A DNA stretch of 64,000 bases from Brevibacterium sanguinis (GCF_003315415.1 NZ_QNSB01000007.1:124001-188000), one strand, 5' to 3'. Shown: positions 19,003 to 27,584, numbered from the stretch's first letter. Made by a program: numbers and translations. Notes: generated from the letters alone by a model not told the origin.

Positions 19003-19607
19003 CCCCTGGCACCGGTGCCGGGGCCGGTCCTGACGCGGATGCGCAGGACCGCCTCGTCGAGGACGGCGTCGACTTCGAAGCCGCCGCCGGGTACCCGGGG
19101 GAGCCCGACGGGTTCCAGCGGCTGTGGACTCCGCACCGGATGGTCTACATCGGCGGGCAGGACAAGCCGAAGGACTCGGGGATCGCCGAGTGCCCCTTCT
19201 GCGCGTCCCCGACGAAGTCCGACGCCGAGGGCCTCATCGTCGCTCGCGGCGACGAGGTGTACGCGGTCCTCAACCTCTACCCGTACAACCCGGGCCACCT
19301 GCTCATCTGCCCGTATCGTCACGTCGCCGACTACACCGAGCTGACGGACAGCGAGACGATGGAACTCGCCCGCTTCACCCAGAAGGCGATGAGCGTCATC
19401 CGCGCCGTGTCCTCCCCGCACGGCTTCAACCTCGGTATGAACCAGGGGGGAGTGGCCGGCGCCGGCATCGCCGCTCACCTCCACCAGCACGTGGTTCCCC
19501 GGTGGGGCGGAGACGCGAACTTCCTGCCGATCGTCGCGCAGACCAAGGCTCTGCCGCAGGTGCACGCCGATGTGCAGGCCGCGCTGTCCAAGGAATGGAA
19601 CGGATGA
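18999..19607 (+). CDS. HIT-domain protein, likely Ap4A phosphorylase (Rv2613c-type)
   Basis: A 202-residue histidine-triad protein with a Cys-containing metal segment (ECPFCASPT), [17 protein letters not shown], and the catalytic HxHxH in [18 protein letters not shown]. Position between thrS and pgsA, size and motifs match the actinobacterial HIT enzyme (Rv2613c of M. tuberculosis) reported as a diadenosine tetraphosphate phosphorylase. The first ~20 residues ([16 protein letters not shown]) are disordered. The start ATG overlaps the thrS stop by four bases, and its own stop overlaps the next ATG. Confidence 0.9.
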   Translation: MTPGTGAGAGPDADAQDRLVEDGVDFEAAAGYPGEPDGFQRLWTPHRMVYIGGQDKPKDSGIAECPFCASPTKSDAEGLIVARGDEVYAVLNLYPYNPGHLLICPYRHVADYTELTDSETMELARFTQKAMSVIRAVSSPHGFNLGMNQGGVAGAGIAAHLHQHVVPRWGGDANFLPIVAQTKALPQVHADVQAALSKEWNG

Positions 19608-21778
19608 ACCCCGAAGACCTCGATTCCCTCGCCGAGTACACATCCCCAGTGGTCCGCGACGACGACGTCGTCATCGCGATCTCCCGACCCGACCTCGAGA
19701 CGAACAGCTACCTGTCCCAGCTGTACTCGTTCTCCGCGGAACGGCCGGTGCGGATCAGCCACGGCTGGCACGACTCGGCCCCGCTCCTCGCGGGTGAGTG
19801 GGCCGGATACCTCAGCGCACGCCGCGGGGAGCCCGCCCAGCTCTGCGTCGGGCCCAGCCTGGAAGCCGCGCATCGGATCACCGACCAGCACCTCGGCGTG
19901 AACGAGTTCGCCCTCGACGGGCGGGCCGGGCGAGCCCTCTACGTGGCCCGCGTCGGCGAGCGGGGACGCTACGGCGAGGATCCGGACATCCCCGCCGCCG
20001 AGGAGGCGCCGCGACGGATCACGGCCTCGGCCTACCTCAGCAACGGGATCGGGTACACGAGGGACCGGCCGGCCCGGGCGTTCCTCGTCGACCTCGTCGA
20101 TCCCGGGCTCGGCAGATCGGGCATCGAGGGGTCCGGCGTCGTGCCGGACTCGACGAGGCTCGCCACTCCCGACTCCGACGTCCACGACCCGCAGTTCTCG
20201 CCGAGCGGCGCCCTGACCAGCGTCATCGCCGACGTCACGCCCGACCCCGGCAGCCCGAGCCTCGCGACGACGGTCTGGCTGCTCGGCATGGACGCCCCGC
20301 GGCCGATCGACCTGCCCCGAATGAGCGTCAAGCTCCACCGGTGGATCGACGACGAGACGCTCCTGCTCGTCGCCTCAGATCTCACCGACCACGAGCTCGA
20401 CTTCGTCGCCCAGATGCCGGGACTCTTCCTGCACTCCCTGAGCTCGGGCACGACGAGGCGGCTGACCGACCCCGAGACGGTGGCCGTGGCCCAGATCCCC
20501 CCGGTGGCCATCACCGCGAGCGCCCACAGCGGCACCGTCGACTCGGTCGTGGCCGTCGTCGAGACCGACGGGGCCGCACGGGTCGTGCGCGTTCCGCTCG
20601 ACGCCGAGGCGGTGCCCGCGACCGCTCTCGACTTCGTCACCGACCCGGTCACCGTGGTCACCGGCTTCACCGTCGACGGCCGTGACGTGGTCTGCACGGC
20701 GGTGACGGCGACCAAGCCCTCCGTCCTCGTGCGCACCCCGCTGCACGGCCGCTCCGGCTCCGTCGTGCTCCAGGAGCACCCGGCTCCGACCGCATCGGTC
20801 CTGCCCACGGTCCTCAAGGTCGAGGGCGAGGGCGGGACGATCACCGGGTGGCTGGCGACGCCTGCCGGCGACGGGCCCTTCCCCGTCGTGCTCAACATCC
20901 ACGGCGGACCGTTCGCGCAGCACACCCACGGATGGTTCGACGAGACCCAGGTGCTCACCTCGGCGGGCTTCGCCGTGGTCTACGCGAATCCGCGGGGATC
21001 GGGAGGACGCACGCGCACCTGGGGCCGAGCGGTGCAGGGGAACATGGCCGAACCCGCGATGGCCGATGTCCTCGCGGTCCTCGACCATGCCCTGGCCCAC
21101 CATTCCGCTCTCGACCCGACCCGCCTCGGCGTGCAGGGCGGATCCTACGGCGGATTCCTCACGGCGATGATCACCGCGCACGATCATCGCTTCCGGGCTG
21201 CGATCGTCGAGCGCGGATACCTCAGCCCCGACAGCTTCGTCGGCACCTCCGACATCGGGCGCTACTTCACCGAGGAGTACACGACCCGGGACCGCGCCGC
21301 CATCGACCGGCAGTCGCCGCTGGCGCACGCCGGAGACGTCCGGACTCCCACGCTCGTCATGCATTCCGAACTCGACCATCGCTGCCCGCTCGAACAGGCG
21401 CAGCAGTATTATGCGGCGCTGCAGCGGGCCGGCGTGCCGACCGAGCTGCTCATCTTCCCGGGGGAGAACCACGAGCTCTCCCGCTCGGGGCAGCCGCGCC
21501 ACCGCAGGCAGCGCTTCGAGGCGATCCTCGAGTGGTGGCAGCGCCACCTCGCCGCAGATCGGCCCGAGCCGGCTGTGGACGAGCCTGCCGAAACCGGTGC
21601 GGCGTCGATCGCATCGGCCGGTGCGGGAGCGGCCTCGTCTGTGGATGCGGGCGCGGCCTCGGCCGAGTCGACGCCGTTGCCCGGGGGAACCCTGGGAGCG
21701 GACGCCATCGATGAGATCGACTCGCTCGTGTCCTCGGAATCGACGGGAACCGCACCTCAGCCCTCAGCGGATCGCTGA
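19604..21778 (+). CDS. S9-family (prolyl oligopeptidase-like) serine peptidase
   Basis: A 724-residue protein with an N-terminal beta-propeller-like region and a C-terminal alpha/beta-hydrolase catalytic domain. The triad is complete: Ser in GVQGGSYGGF (~residue 514), Asp in MHSELDHRCPLEQ (~591) and His in PGENHELSRSG (~623). The oxyanion-side motif NIHGGPFAQHTHGW is also present. No signal peptide is seen, so it is probably a cytoplasmic acylaminoacyl- or oligopeptidase. The last ~65 residues are an Ala/Ser/Glu-rich tail beyond the fold. ATG 19604 overlaps the HIT stop by four bases. In mycobacteria thrS-HIT-pgsA are contiguous, so this gene looks inserted into the operon. Confidence 0.93.
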   Translation: MNPEDLDSLAEYTSPVVRDDDVVIAISRPDLETNSYLSQLYSFSAERPVRISHGWHDSAPLLAGEWAGYLSARRGEPAQLCVGPSLEAAHRITDQHLGVNEFALDGRAGRALYVARVGERGRYGEDPDIPAAEEAPRRITASAYLSNGIGYTRDRPARAFLVDLVDPGLGRSGIEGSGVVPDSTRLATPDSDVHDPQFSPSGALTSVIADVTPDPGSPSLATTVWLLGMDAPRPIDLPRMSVKLHRWIDDETLLLVASDLTDHELDFVAQMPGLFLHSLSSGTTRRLTDPETVAVAQIPPVAITASAHSGTVDSVVAVVETDGAARVVRVPLDAEAVPATALDFVTDPVTVVTGFTVDGRDVVCTAVTATKPSVLVRTPLHGRSGSVVLQEHPAPTASVLPTVLKVEGEGGTITGWLATPAGDGPFPVVLNIHGGPFAQHTHGWFDETQVLTSAGFAVVYANPRGSGGRTRTWGRAVQGNMAEPAMADVLAVLDHALAHHSALDPTRLGVQGGSYGGFLTAMITAHDHRFRAAIVERGYLSPDSFVGTSDIGRYFTEEYTTRDRAAIDRQSPLAHAGDVRTPTLVMHSELDHRCPLEQAQQYYAALQRAGVPTELLIFPGENHELSRSGQPRHRRQRFEAILEWWQRHLAADRPEPAVDEPAETGAASIASAGAGAASSVDAGAASAESTPLPGGTLGADAIDEIDSLVSSESTGTAPQPSADR

Positions 21779-21782
21779 CCCC

Positions 21783-22403
21783 ATGCTCAACTCGATTGCG
21801 CGTGCCGCATTCACGCGGCTCTTCCGGCCCCTGGCGCAGCTGCTGCTGCGCCTGGGTCTGACGCCCGACGCCGTGACGATCATCGGCACCCTCGGTGTGA
21901 GCGCGGGCGCTCTGATCTTCTATCCCCTCGGTCAGCTGTTCGTCGGCACCCTGGTCATCACCGTGTTCGTCTTCGGCGACATGCTCGACGGGATCATGGC
22001 CCGTGAATCCGGCCGCAACAGCAGGTGGGGAGCGTTTCTCGACTCGACGCTCGATCGCCTCGCCGACTCCGCGGTGTTCGTCGGGCTCGCTCTGTGGTAC
22101 TTCCTCGGCGCCCACGATCCCGTCACCGCGCTGCTCGCTCTCGGGTGCCTGGTCACCGGTTCCCTCGTGTCCTACGTGCGGGCCCGGGCCGAGGGATTGG
22201 GCGTCCACGCCTCCGGCGGGATCGCCGAACGCGCCGATCGTCTGCTGGTCACATTGGTCGTCACCGGCTTGGTCGGGCTCGGACTTCCCGATATCGTTCT
22301 GTCGGTCGCCCTTGCCGTTCTCATGCTCGCCTGCTGCATCACCATCCTGCAGCGGATCACCTCAGTACGTCGTCAACTCCTGGAGAACCATGAAACCTCG
22401 TAA
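21783..22403 (+). CDS. pgsA: Phosphatidylinositol phosphate synthase (CDP-alcohol phosphatidyltransferase)
   Basis: A 206-residue membrane enzyme with about six hydrophobic helices. The CDP-alcohol signature D-x2-DG-x2-AR-x8-G-x3-D-x3-D is complete: D66, D69-G70, A73-R74, G83, D87, D91. In actinobacteria the orthologue joins CDP-diacylglycerol and inositol-1-phosphate to make PI-phosphate. Context downstream of thrS and HIT supports PIP synthase over PG-phosphate synthase. ATG lies 4 bases after the peptidase stop, and the 3' end overlaps the Nudix gene by 14 bases. Confidence 0.9.
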   Translation: MLNSIARAAFTRLFRPLAQLLLRLGLTPDAVTIIGTLGVSAGALIFYPLGQLFVGTLVITVFVFGDMLDGIMARESGRNSRWGAFLDSTLDRLADSAVFVGLALWYFLGAHDPVTALLALGCLVTGSLVSYVRARAEGLGVHASGGIAERADRLLVTLVVTGLVGLGLPDIVLSVALAVLMLACCITILQRITSVRRQLLENHETS

Positions 22404-22869
22404 AGCCTCCCGGGTCGTTCTGCTCAATGAACGCGACGAGGTTCTCCTGATCCGGGCGCAGGACCTGCTCACCCCCACTCATCAGTGGTGGATGACATGC
22501 GGCGGCGGTTCGGAGATGGGCGAGACCCCGGCACAGACGGCGGCCCGTGAACTCGCCGAGGAGACCGGGCTCGAGTGCGAGCCCGGCGAGCTCATCGGAC
22601 CCCTGGCCATCCGCGACGAGATCTTCGAGTTCACGGAGAAGTCGCTGCACCAGCACGAGACCTATTTCGCGTTCCGGACCAGTGAGGACATCGAACTCGA
22701 GGACGCGGTGTGGACCGACATCGAGAAGCGCAGCCTGCTCGAGTTCCGCTGGTGGTCGCGTGAGGAGCTCCTGAGAACCACCGAGACGATCTACCCGAAG
22801 AACCTCATCAGCCTCATGGACATGGCGATGGCCGGCGCGGTCCCCGAGGTGCCCGTCGTCATCGACTGA
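22390..22869 (+). CDS. Nudix hydrolase
   Basis: A 159-residue Nudix protein. The box G-x5-E-x7-REUxEExGU is intact from G39 to L61 (GGSEMGETPAQTAARELAEE then TGL). The N-terminus MKPRKASRVVLLNERDEVLLI is the standard first strand pair. It hydrolyses some nucleoside diphosphate-X substrate, which sequence cannot specify. The start ATG is inside the end of pgsA (14-base overlap), preceded by TGGAGAA, so expression is coupled to pgsA. Confidence 0.92.
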   Translation: MKPRKASRVVLLNERDEVLLIRAQDLLTPTHQWWMTCGGGSEMGETPAQTAARELAEETGLECEPGELIGPLAIRDEIFEFTEKSLHQHETYFAFRTSEDIELEDAVWTDIEKRSLLEFRWWSREELLRTTETIYPKNLISLMDMAMAGAVPEVPVVID

Positions 22870-22937
22870 CCAGCTGGAGGGAGCAGCGTGCCCTGGCGGT
22901 CGTTCGATCGGGGGATTGCGGCGCAGGGGCTGGGAAA

Positions 22938-23018
22938 TCGTCTCCAGTGCGGCATGAGCTGGGAGGGCTCGTCTCCAGTGCGGCATGGGCTGGGAGGGCT
23001 CGTCTCCGGTGCGGCAGG
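22938..23018. repeat. 31-bp tandem repeat, about 2.6 copies, between Nudix and yebC
   Basis: Units begin TCGTCTCCAGTGCGGCATG at 22938 and 22969, and a partial third unit (TCGTCTCCGGTGCGGCAGGG) starts at 23000. The two full units differ at a single base. There is no coding frame, no spacers and no inverted repeat. The 241-base gap (22870-23110) otherwise holds only the yebC promoter. Confidence 0.85.
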
Positions 23019-23071
23019 GCCCGGCCCTGCTGATGCCTGCACGGACGCTTCGAGCGCGGGTTCCGGCGAGG

Positions 23072-23079
23072 TATAGAAT
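23072..23079 (+). promoter_or_regulatory. -10 element for yebC
   Basis: TATAGAAT at 23072-23079, 31 bases before the GTG start. No good -35 is visible. The same TAGAATCG string precedes aroC and efp. Confidence 0.45.
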
Positions 23080-23110
23080 CGAAGGGCTTCATCTATAGGA
23101 AGGAACACCA

Positions 23111-23863
23111 GTGTCAGGTCATTCCAAATGGGCAACGACTAAGCACAAGAAAGCTGCCATCGATGCCAAGCGCGGCAAACTCTTCGCCAAGCTGATCAAG
23201 AACATCGAGGTTGCCGCCCGAAACGGTGGACCTGATCCCGATGGCAACCCGACGCTCTTCGACGCGATCCAGAAGGCGAAGAAGAACTCCGTTCCCGCCG
23301 ACAACATCACCCGAGCGGTCAAACGCGGAGGCGGCCTGGACGGCGGCGGCGTCAACTACGAGACCATCATGTACGAAGGCTACGCGGCCGGCGGTGTCGC
23401 CCTGCTCATCGAGTGCCTCACCGACAACCGCAATCGCGCCGCGTCCGAGGTCCGCGTGGCGGTCACCCGCAACGGCGGTTCGATGGCCGATCCCGGTTCC
23501 GTGTCGTACAACTTCAACCGCAAGGGCGTCATCGTCGTCCCCGCCGAGGGCACCGACGAGGACGCGATCCTCGAGGCGACCCTCGATGCGGGAGCCGAAG
23601 AGGTCAAGGACGAGGGGGACACCTTCCAGGTCATCTGTGAGGCGACCGACCTCGTTGCCGTGCGCTCCGCCCTCGTCGATGCCGGCATCGACTACGACTC
23701 CGCCGAGGCGTCGTTCGTTCCCGGCCTCGAGGTCAGCCTCGACGCGGAGACGGCCGTCAAGGTCTTCCGCCTCATCGATGCCCTCGAGGACAGCGACGAG
23801 GTCCAGAACGTGTACACCAACGCCGACGTCAGCGACGAGGTTCTGGCCGAGATCGACGCCTGA
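23111..23863 (+). CDS. yebC: YebC/PmpR family transcriptional/translational regulator
   Basis: A 250-residue member of the YebC family, starting [32 protein letters not shown] (the highly conserved N-terminus) at a GTG with AGGAAGGAAC upstream. Family proteins act as DNA-binding regulators, and recent work links some of them to translation of proline stretches. Neighbouring ruvC begins on the last base of the stop codon (TGATG), the classical yebC-ruvC pair. Confidence 0.95.
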   Translation: MSGHSKWATTKHKKAAIDAKRGKLFAKLIKNIEVAARNGGPDPDGNPTLFDAIQKAKKNSVPADNITRAVKRGGGLDGGGVNYETIMYEGYAAGGVALLIECLTDNRNRAASEVRVAVTRNGGSMADPGSVSYNFNRKGVIVVPAEGTDEDAILEATLDAGAEEVKDEGDTFQVICEATDLVAVRSALVDAGIDYDSAEASFVPGLEVSLDAETAVKVFRLIDALEDSDEVQNVYTNADVSDEVLAEIDA

Positions 23864-24459
23864 TGCGCATCCTCGGCGTCGATCCGGGCCTGACTCGCTG
23901 CGGGCTCGGTGTCATCGACACCCTGCCGGCACGCAAGGCGAGGATCGTCGCGGTCGACGTGCTCCGCACGCCCTCTGCCGACTCCGTCGATCTCCGACTG
24001 GGCAGCCTCGCCGAGGCGTTCGACACCTGGCTGGACACTCATCGTCCCGATGTCGTCGCCATCGAGCGGGTGTTCGCGCGCAACGACGTCTCGACGATCA
24101 TGGGCACGGCTCAGGTATCCGGGCTGACCATGGGACTGGCGGCCAGACGAGGCATTCCCGTCGCCATGCACACTCCGTCGGAGGTGAAGGCCGCGATCAC
24201 CGGATCCGGTCGGGCCGACAAGAAGCAGGTGACCAACATGGTGACGAGGATCCTCGGACTGGACGCGCCGCCGAAGCCCGCCGACGCCGCCGATGCGCTG
24301 GCGATCGCGATCTGCCACTCGTGGCGAGGTGTGATGAGTGCGCAGTCGACGCCGGGGGCGGTCAAGGACCTCACCGAGAGGAAGGGTGGGGGCAGGCAGG
24401 GCTCCGGCCTGACCAAGGCCCAGGAGCAGTGGGCCAGAGCGCTCAGGCAGGCCAAGTAG
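23863..24459 (+). CDS. ruvC: Crossover junction endodeoxyribonuclease RuvC
   Basis: A 198-residue Holliday-junction resolvase. The first catalytic Asp is D7 in [14 protein letters not shown], the Glu is in [12 protein letters not shown] (~residue 67) and the Asp pair is in [17 protein letters not shown]. The C-terminal ~25 residues are basic and Gly-rich. It shares one base with the yebC stop. Its usual partners ruvA and ruvB are 3.1 kb downstream, beyond an inserted DUF222 gene. Confidence 0.96.
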   Translation: MRILGVDPGLTRCGLGVIDTLPARKARIVAVDVLRTPSADSVDLRLGSLAEAFDTWLDTHRPDVVAIERVFARNDVSTIMGTAQVSGLTMGLAARRGIPVAMHTPSEVKAAITGSGRADKKQVTNMVTRILGLDAPPKPADAADALAIAICHSWRGVMSAQSTPGAVKDLTERKGGGRQGSGLTKAQEQWARALRQAK

Positions 24460-24472
24460 GACTGCTCGCAGG

Positions 24473-24498
24473 GGTCCCGGACCGAGAGGTTCGGGACC
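24473..24498 (+). terminator. Hairpin terminator after ruvC
   Basis: GGTCCCGGACC (24473-24483), loop GAGA, GGTTCGGGACC (24488-24498), then CTCTTCT-like pyrimidines. It lies 14 bases after the ruvC stop and would separate ruvC from the downstream genes. Confidence 0.75.
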
Positions 24499-24620
24499 TC
24501 TTCTGTGTTCGCCGGCGCGCGCCTCGGACCGGGCTGTGATCGCCTCGGCGGCCTGGGGCACATAGCCGGGAGTGAGCCGGGCGCACTCCGGTGGGGCGGG
24601 CCTCGGCGGCTGCAGATCGC

Positions 24621-24660
24621 GGCGCACCACGGTGATGCGCGGCGCACCGCGGTGATGCGG
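24621..24660. repeat. Two tandem 20-bp repeats
   Basis: GGCGCACCACGGTGATGCGC at 24621-24640 is followed by GGCGCACCGCGGTGATGCGG at 24641-24660, with two differences. It is non-coding. Confidence 0.7.
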
Positions 24661-24683
24661 GACGTGCTCCGGTGGGGGCAGGG

Positions 24684-24743
24684 ACGAAACCGAGCGTCCT
24701 GGAGAAGCCGGGCACGAAACCGAGTGTCCTGGTGAAGCCGGGT
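24684..24743. repeat. Two tandem 30-bp repeats
   Basis: Units 24684-24713 and 24714-24743 both begin ACGAAACCGAG and end GAAGCCGGG, with three differences. They are non-coding and 24 bases after the 20-bp pair. Confidence 0.75.
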
Positions 24744-24983
24744 GCCTCTGTGTCTGTCGGCGGATGTGAGCACGATGGTCGTCTCGTGTCAGATGCTCGC
24801 GATAGCGTAGAAGCACCGACAGACATCCAAGGAAATCACGCAATCCTTCGCAGGCTCTCAGCAGGGAGAGGCCCTCAGCGGTGGAGCAGAGCAGTGGATT
24901 GTCGGCGCCGGCCCCGAAGAGAAGAGAAGGGAAGTAAACATCCCTGAACTTCATCAAAGAATGAAAACATTCGAAGAAAAACG

Positions 24984-25012
24984 TAGACAGAGCAGTTCGA
25001 CACGAATATAAT
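24984..25012 (+). promoter_or_regulatory. Near-consensus sigma-A promoter of the DUF222/HNH gene
   Basis: TAGACA at 24984-24989, a 17-base spacer and a perfect TATAAT at 25007-25012 give 11 of 12 consensus bases. This is far closer to consensus than any other promoter in this window. The predicted start is near 25019, ~40 bases before ATG 25061. Confidence 0.75.
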
Positions 25013-25060
25013 CGGACTAAGACGACGGCAACACAGGTGTTGACGAACGGAACAGAGACG

Positions 25061-27313
25061 ATGACTCTCACACCGGACAGCAGGAAGCGACAGAGCAGGG
25101 GCCGTGACGGCCAAGGTTCTGACGCGGCGGCCCGCTCTGAGGTGGACGGTTCCCATTCGTCATCTGGTTCCTCTTCCTCTTCTTCGTCTCCGTTCTCTTC
25201 TTCGCTTTCCCTCGACGTCGGTGGGAGCGAAGCGTCGACCGCGTACTCCTCACTGCGGGAGCAGCTCGAGGCCGCCGGGATGGATCTGACAGACCACCCG
25301 CTCGGCGACCGCTTCGCCGCTCTCCCGGCTGTTCCCGGTGATGACGACCAGGCGCCGGTTGCCGAGTCCGGGGAGACATCGCGTGGATCCCACGTCGTGC
25401 AGACCGGCGTCACCGCTCCCTCCGCTGCGGTGGACGACTCGCACGCCGCGTCGGCAGCTGAATCGCCCGAACTGCCGGCGGCGAGTTCGTCCGAACCCCG
25501 GGCGGCGAGTTCGTCCGAACCGCTGGCAGTCGACGAGGCCGGAATTCCCGGTCCCGACTCAGGCGGTTCCCGCGAACGGCGCGCCACTGCGACTGCGGTG
25601 ACCACCGCGGCTGGGGAGGCCGTCGCTCCGGCGGACGACCGTCCGAGCTCTGCCTCGTCGCATCCGCTGTTCTCCGCCGAATCGTGGAGCGACCTCGAAC
25701 GATTCGCTCCCGAGCTGACGGCCAGCATCGAGAGACTGGAGAGCCTCAAGGACGGACTGCGAACCTTCGAGCGGCTCATGGGTCCCGACGAGGCGGTGCT
25801 CGTCATCGACGGAATCGAAACCGCCACCCGGGTCCTCGAGGGGCTGTCGGCGGTGGCACTGTCCGTGTTCGAGCGATGCGGCACCCCGGCAGATCTCGGC
25901 GCCAAATCGACGAAGGACCTCGTGCGGGATCGGCTCCAGCTCACCGGTGCCGAAGCCGCTCGGCGCACCGAACTGGCGAAGAACCTCGGCAACCGCGTGA
26001 CCGAATCGGGCCAGTCGATCGAGCCGCTCTGCCCGGTGGTGGCCGATGGACTGCACACTGGTGTCCTCTCAGCCGGTCAGGCCGCAGTGATCGGGGAGTG
26101 CCTCCAGAAGGTCCCGGCGAAGGCGGGTCCGGACGTGCGCGCAGAAGTCGAGAGGATTCTGGTCGAGCACGCTCCGCGGGTACGGGTGATGGACCTGCGC
26201 GTGATCTTCAAGCGGTTGCTCGACGAGATCGACCCGGATGGCGAGGAACCCACAGAGCCGGACGATCGGTCGACGTACTGTGTCAAACTCAGGGCACGCA
26301 GGAACGGCAGCTGGGACCTGTCCGGACGCTTGGACGCCATCACCGGGGGAGTCCTCCACGGGCTGCTCACCTCCCGCATCCAGTCCTCCACTGACGGAAC
26401 CAACGGTGCTGCTCCGGCCACGGCAGAAGCCGGAACCGAGGGCAACCGCACTGCGGGCGCCATCGCCGGCTCCGGTGGCCCGACGCACGACGACGGTTCA
26501 GGCGGCAGTGATCGGGATACGGATTCGACGAACCGGGCAGTTGAGCCGAGCCATGGAGACGACGCATCGGGGAACCCGGATCTGCCCGGCCAGGAGATGC
26601 TCGAGATCTTCGATGCCGTCCTCAGCGGTGACCGGTCTGACGCGCCGATGGTTTCGAGGACAACGGACGAAGGAGCGGCCGGAGTCGGAATCCGAGAGGA
26701 CGGGAGCCTCGTCGATCTGTGCGAAGAACAGGGTTCGGTCAGGGCCCACATCTACGAACGCTTCGCGACTCTGGTCTCGCGCATCGACATGACCCGGGTG
26801 GCAGCAGGAGCACCCTATGCGCTTGTCGTCACGGCCAAGGCCGACGATCTTGCAGAGCGGAAGGGCACGGGCACCACCAGCATCGAAACTCCGGTGCCGA
26901 TCGAGGAGCTGGTGCGCGGGGGCCTCAACGGAGCGGTGTTCTTCCATCTGATGAGCGAACACGCGAAGACCGTGCAGGTCACCACGGAGAAGAGATTCGC
27001 CAACGCCAAGCAGATCGCCGTGCTCACGGCCAGAGACCAAGGATGCGTGTTCCCGGGGTGCGACACTCCGCCGGGCTGGTGCGATGTCCACCATTGTGTT
27101 CCGTGGTCAGAGGGAGGGAAGACGAATGTCAACAACATGATGCTCGTCTGCGGCGCCCACCATCGACTGCTCGACCGCACCGACTGGGAGACGGTGATGC
27201 TCAGGGACGGTCGTCCCGCATGGGTTCCGCCTGCCGCGATCGACCCTGCCAGGAAGCCGATCCTCCATGCCCGATTCATCGCACGGGAGATCATCGAGAC
27301 GCTGTTCGACTGA
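25061..27313 (+). CDS. DUF222 and HNH endonuclease-domain protein (13E12 repeat family type)
   Basis: A 750-residue protein. A low-complexity N-terminus (residues ~1-190) contains a run of serines and a duplicated ASSSEP block. A DUF222-like helical region follows (~200-560, interrupted by a Gly/Ser/Thr-rich stretch), then an HNH nuclease motif at about 660-710: CVFPGC, GWCDVHHCVPWSEGG, NNMMLVCGAHHRLLD. All expected zinc and active-site Cys/His/Asn residues appear intact. These proteins are often multicopy in actinobacteria and their role is unresolved. I chose ATG 25061 over the in-frame GTG at 25037, but either fits. It interrupts the ruvC-ruvAB locus and has its own strong promoter. Confidence 0.88.
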   Translation: MTLTPDSRKRQSRGRDGQGSDAAARSEVDGSHSSSGSSSSSSSPFSSSLSLDVGGSEASTAYSSLREQLEAAGMDLTDHPLGDRFAALPAVPGDDDQAPVAESGETSRGSHVVQTGVTAPSAAVDDSHAASAAESPELPAASSSEPRAASSSEPLAVDEAGIPGPDSGGSRERRATATAVTTAAGEAVAPADDRPSSASSHPLFSAESWSDLERFAPELTASIERLESLKDGLRTFERLMGPDEAVLVIDGIETATRVLEGLSAVALSVFERCGTPADLGAKSTKDLVRDRLQLTGAEAARRTELAKNLGNRVTESGQSIEPLCPVVADGLHTGVLSAGQAAVIGECLQKVPAKAGPDVRAEVERILVEHAPRVRVMDLRVIFKRLLDEIDPDGEEPTEPDDRSTYCVKLRARRNGSWDLSGRLDAITGGVLHGLLTSRIQSSTDGTNGAAPATAEAGTEGNRTAGAIAGSGGPTHDDGSGGSDRDTDSTNRAVEPSHGDDASGNPDLPGQEMLEIFDAVLSGDRSDAPMVSRTTDEGAAGVGIREDGSLVDLCEEQGSVRAHIYERFATLVSRIDMTRVAAGAPYALVVTAKADDLAERKGTGTTSIETPVPIEELVRGGLNGAVFFHLMSEHAKTVQVTTEKRFANAKQIAVLTARDQGCVFPGCDTPPGWCDVHHCVPWSEGGKTNVNNMMLVCGAHHRLLDRTDWETVMLRDGRPAWVPPAAIDPARKPILHARFIAREIIETLFD

Positions 27314-27324
27314 TGTCGAGGCGC

Positions 27325-27414
27325 TTCCCGCGGACATCCGGCGTTCCAGCGGGTGCTGGGCTTCCCGCGGACGTCGGGCGTTCCCGCAGGCAACAGGCGT
27401 TCCAGCGGACGTCG
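27325..27414. repeat. Five degenerate 19-bp tandem repeats between the HNH gene and ruvA
   Basis: Units start TTCCCGCGG or TTCCAGCGG at 27325, 27344, 27362, 27381 and 27400 with the pattern TTCC(C/A)GCGGACGTCGGGCG. The gap (27314-27584) is otherwise featureless except for the ruvA ribosome site. Confidence 0.75.
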
Positions 27415-27584
27415 TCGATCGTCGTGGGCCGGCGAGACGCTCGGGTGAGATCGCGGCGGCTGGTACCGTCGGAGTATGGGGCCCGGAACGTCAGGTCGGT
27501 CGGGCTCGGAATGTCGGGCTCGAGGCGCAGGCGCCGTCCTGCTAACCTGGATTCGTACACGTGTTCCCACTTGAAAGGCAGTCC

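Larger units (their letters stand above)
24460..25060. other. 601-base non-coding gap between ruvC and the DUF222 gene
   Basis: It contains, in order, the ruvC terminator, a GC-rich stretch with two small tandem repeats (24621-24660 and 24684-24743), then an A+T-richer tract from about 24810 to 25060 ending in a near-consensus promoter. I see no tRNA, transposase or credible coding frame here. The abrupt drop in G+C toward the DUF222 gene differs from all other gaps in the window. Confidence 0.6.

Noticed and set aside
22938..23018. 31-bp direct repeats as a possible CRISPR array
   Set aside because: The units abut without spacers, only 2.6 copies exist and no cas gene is present.
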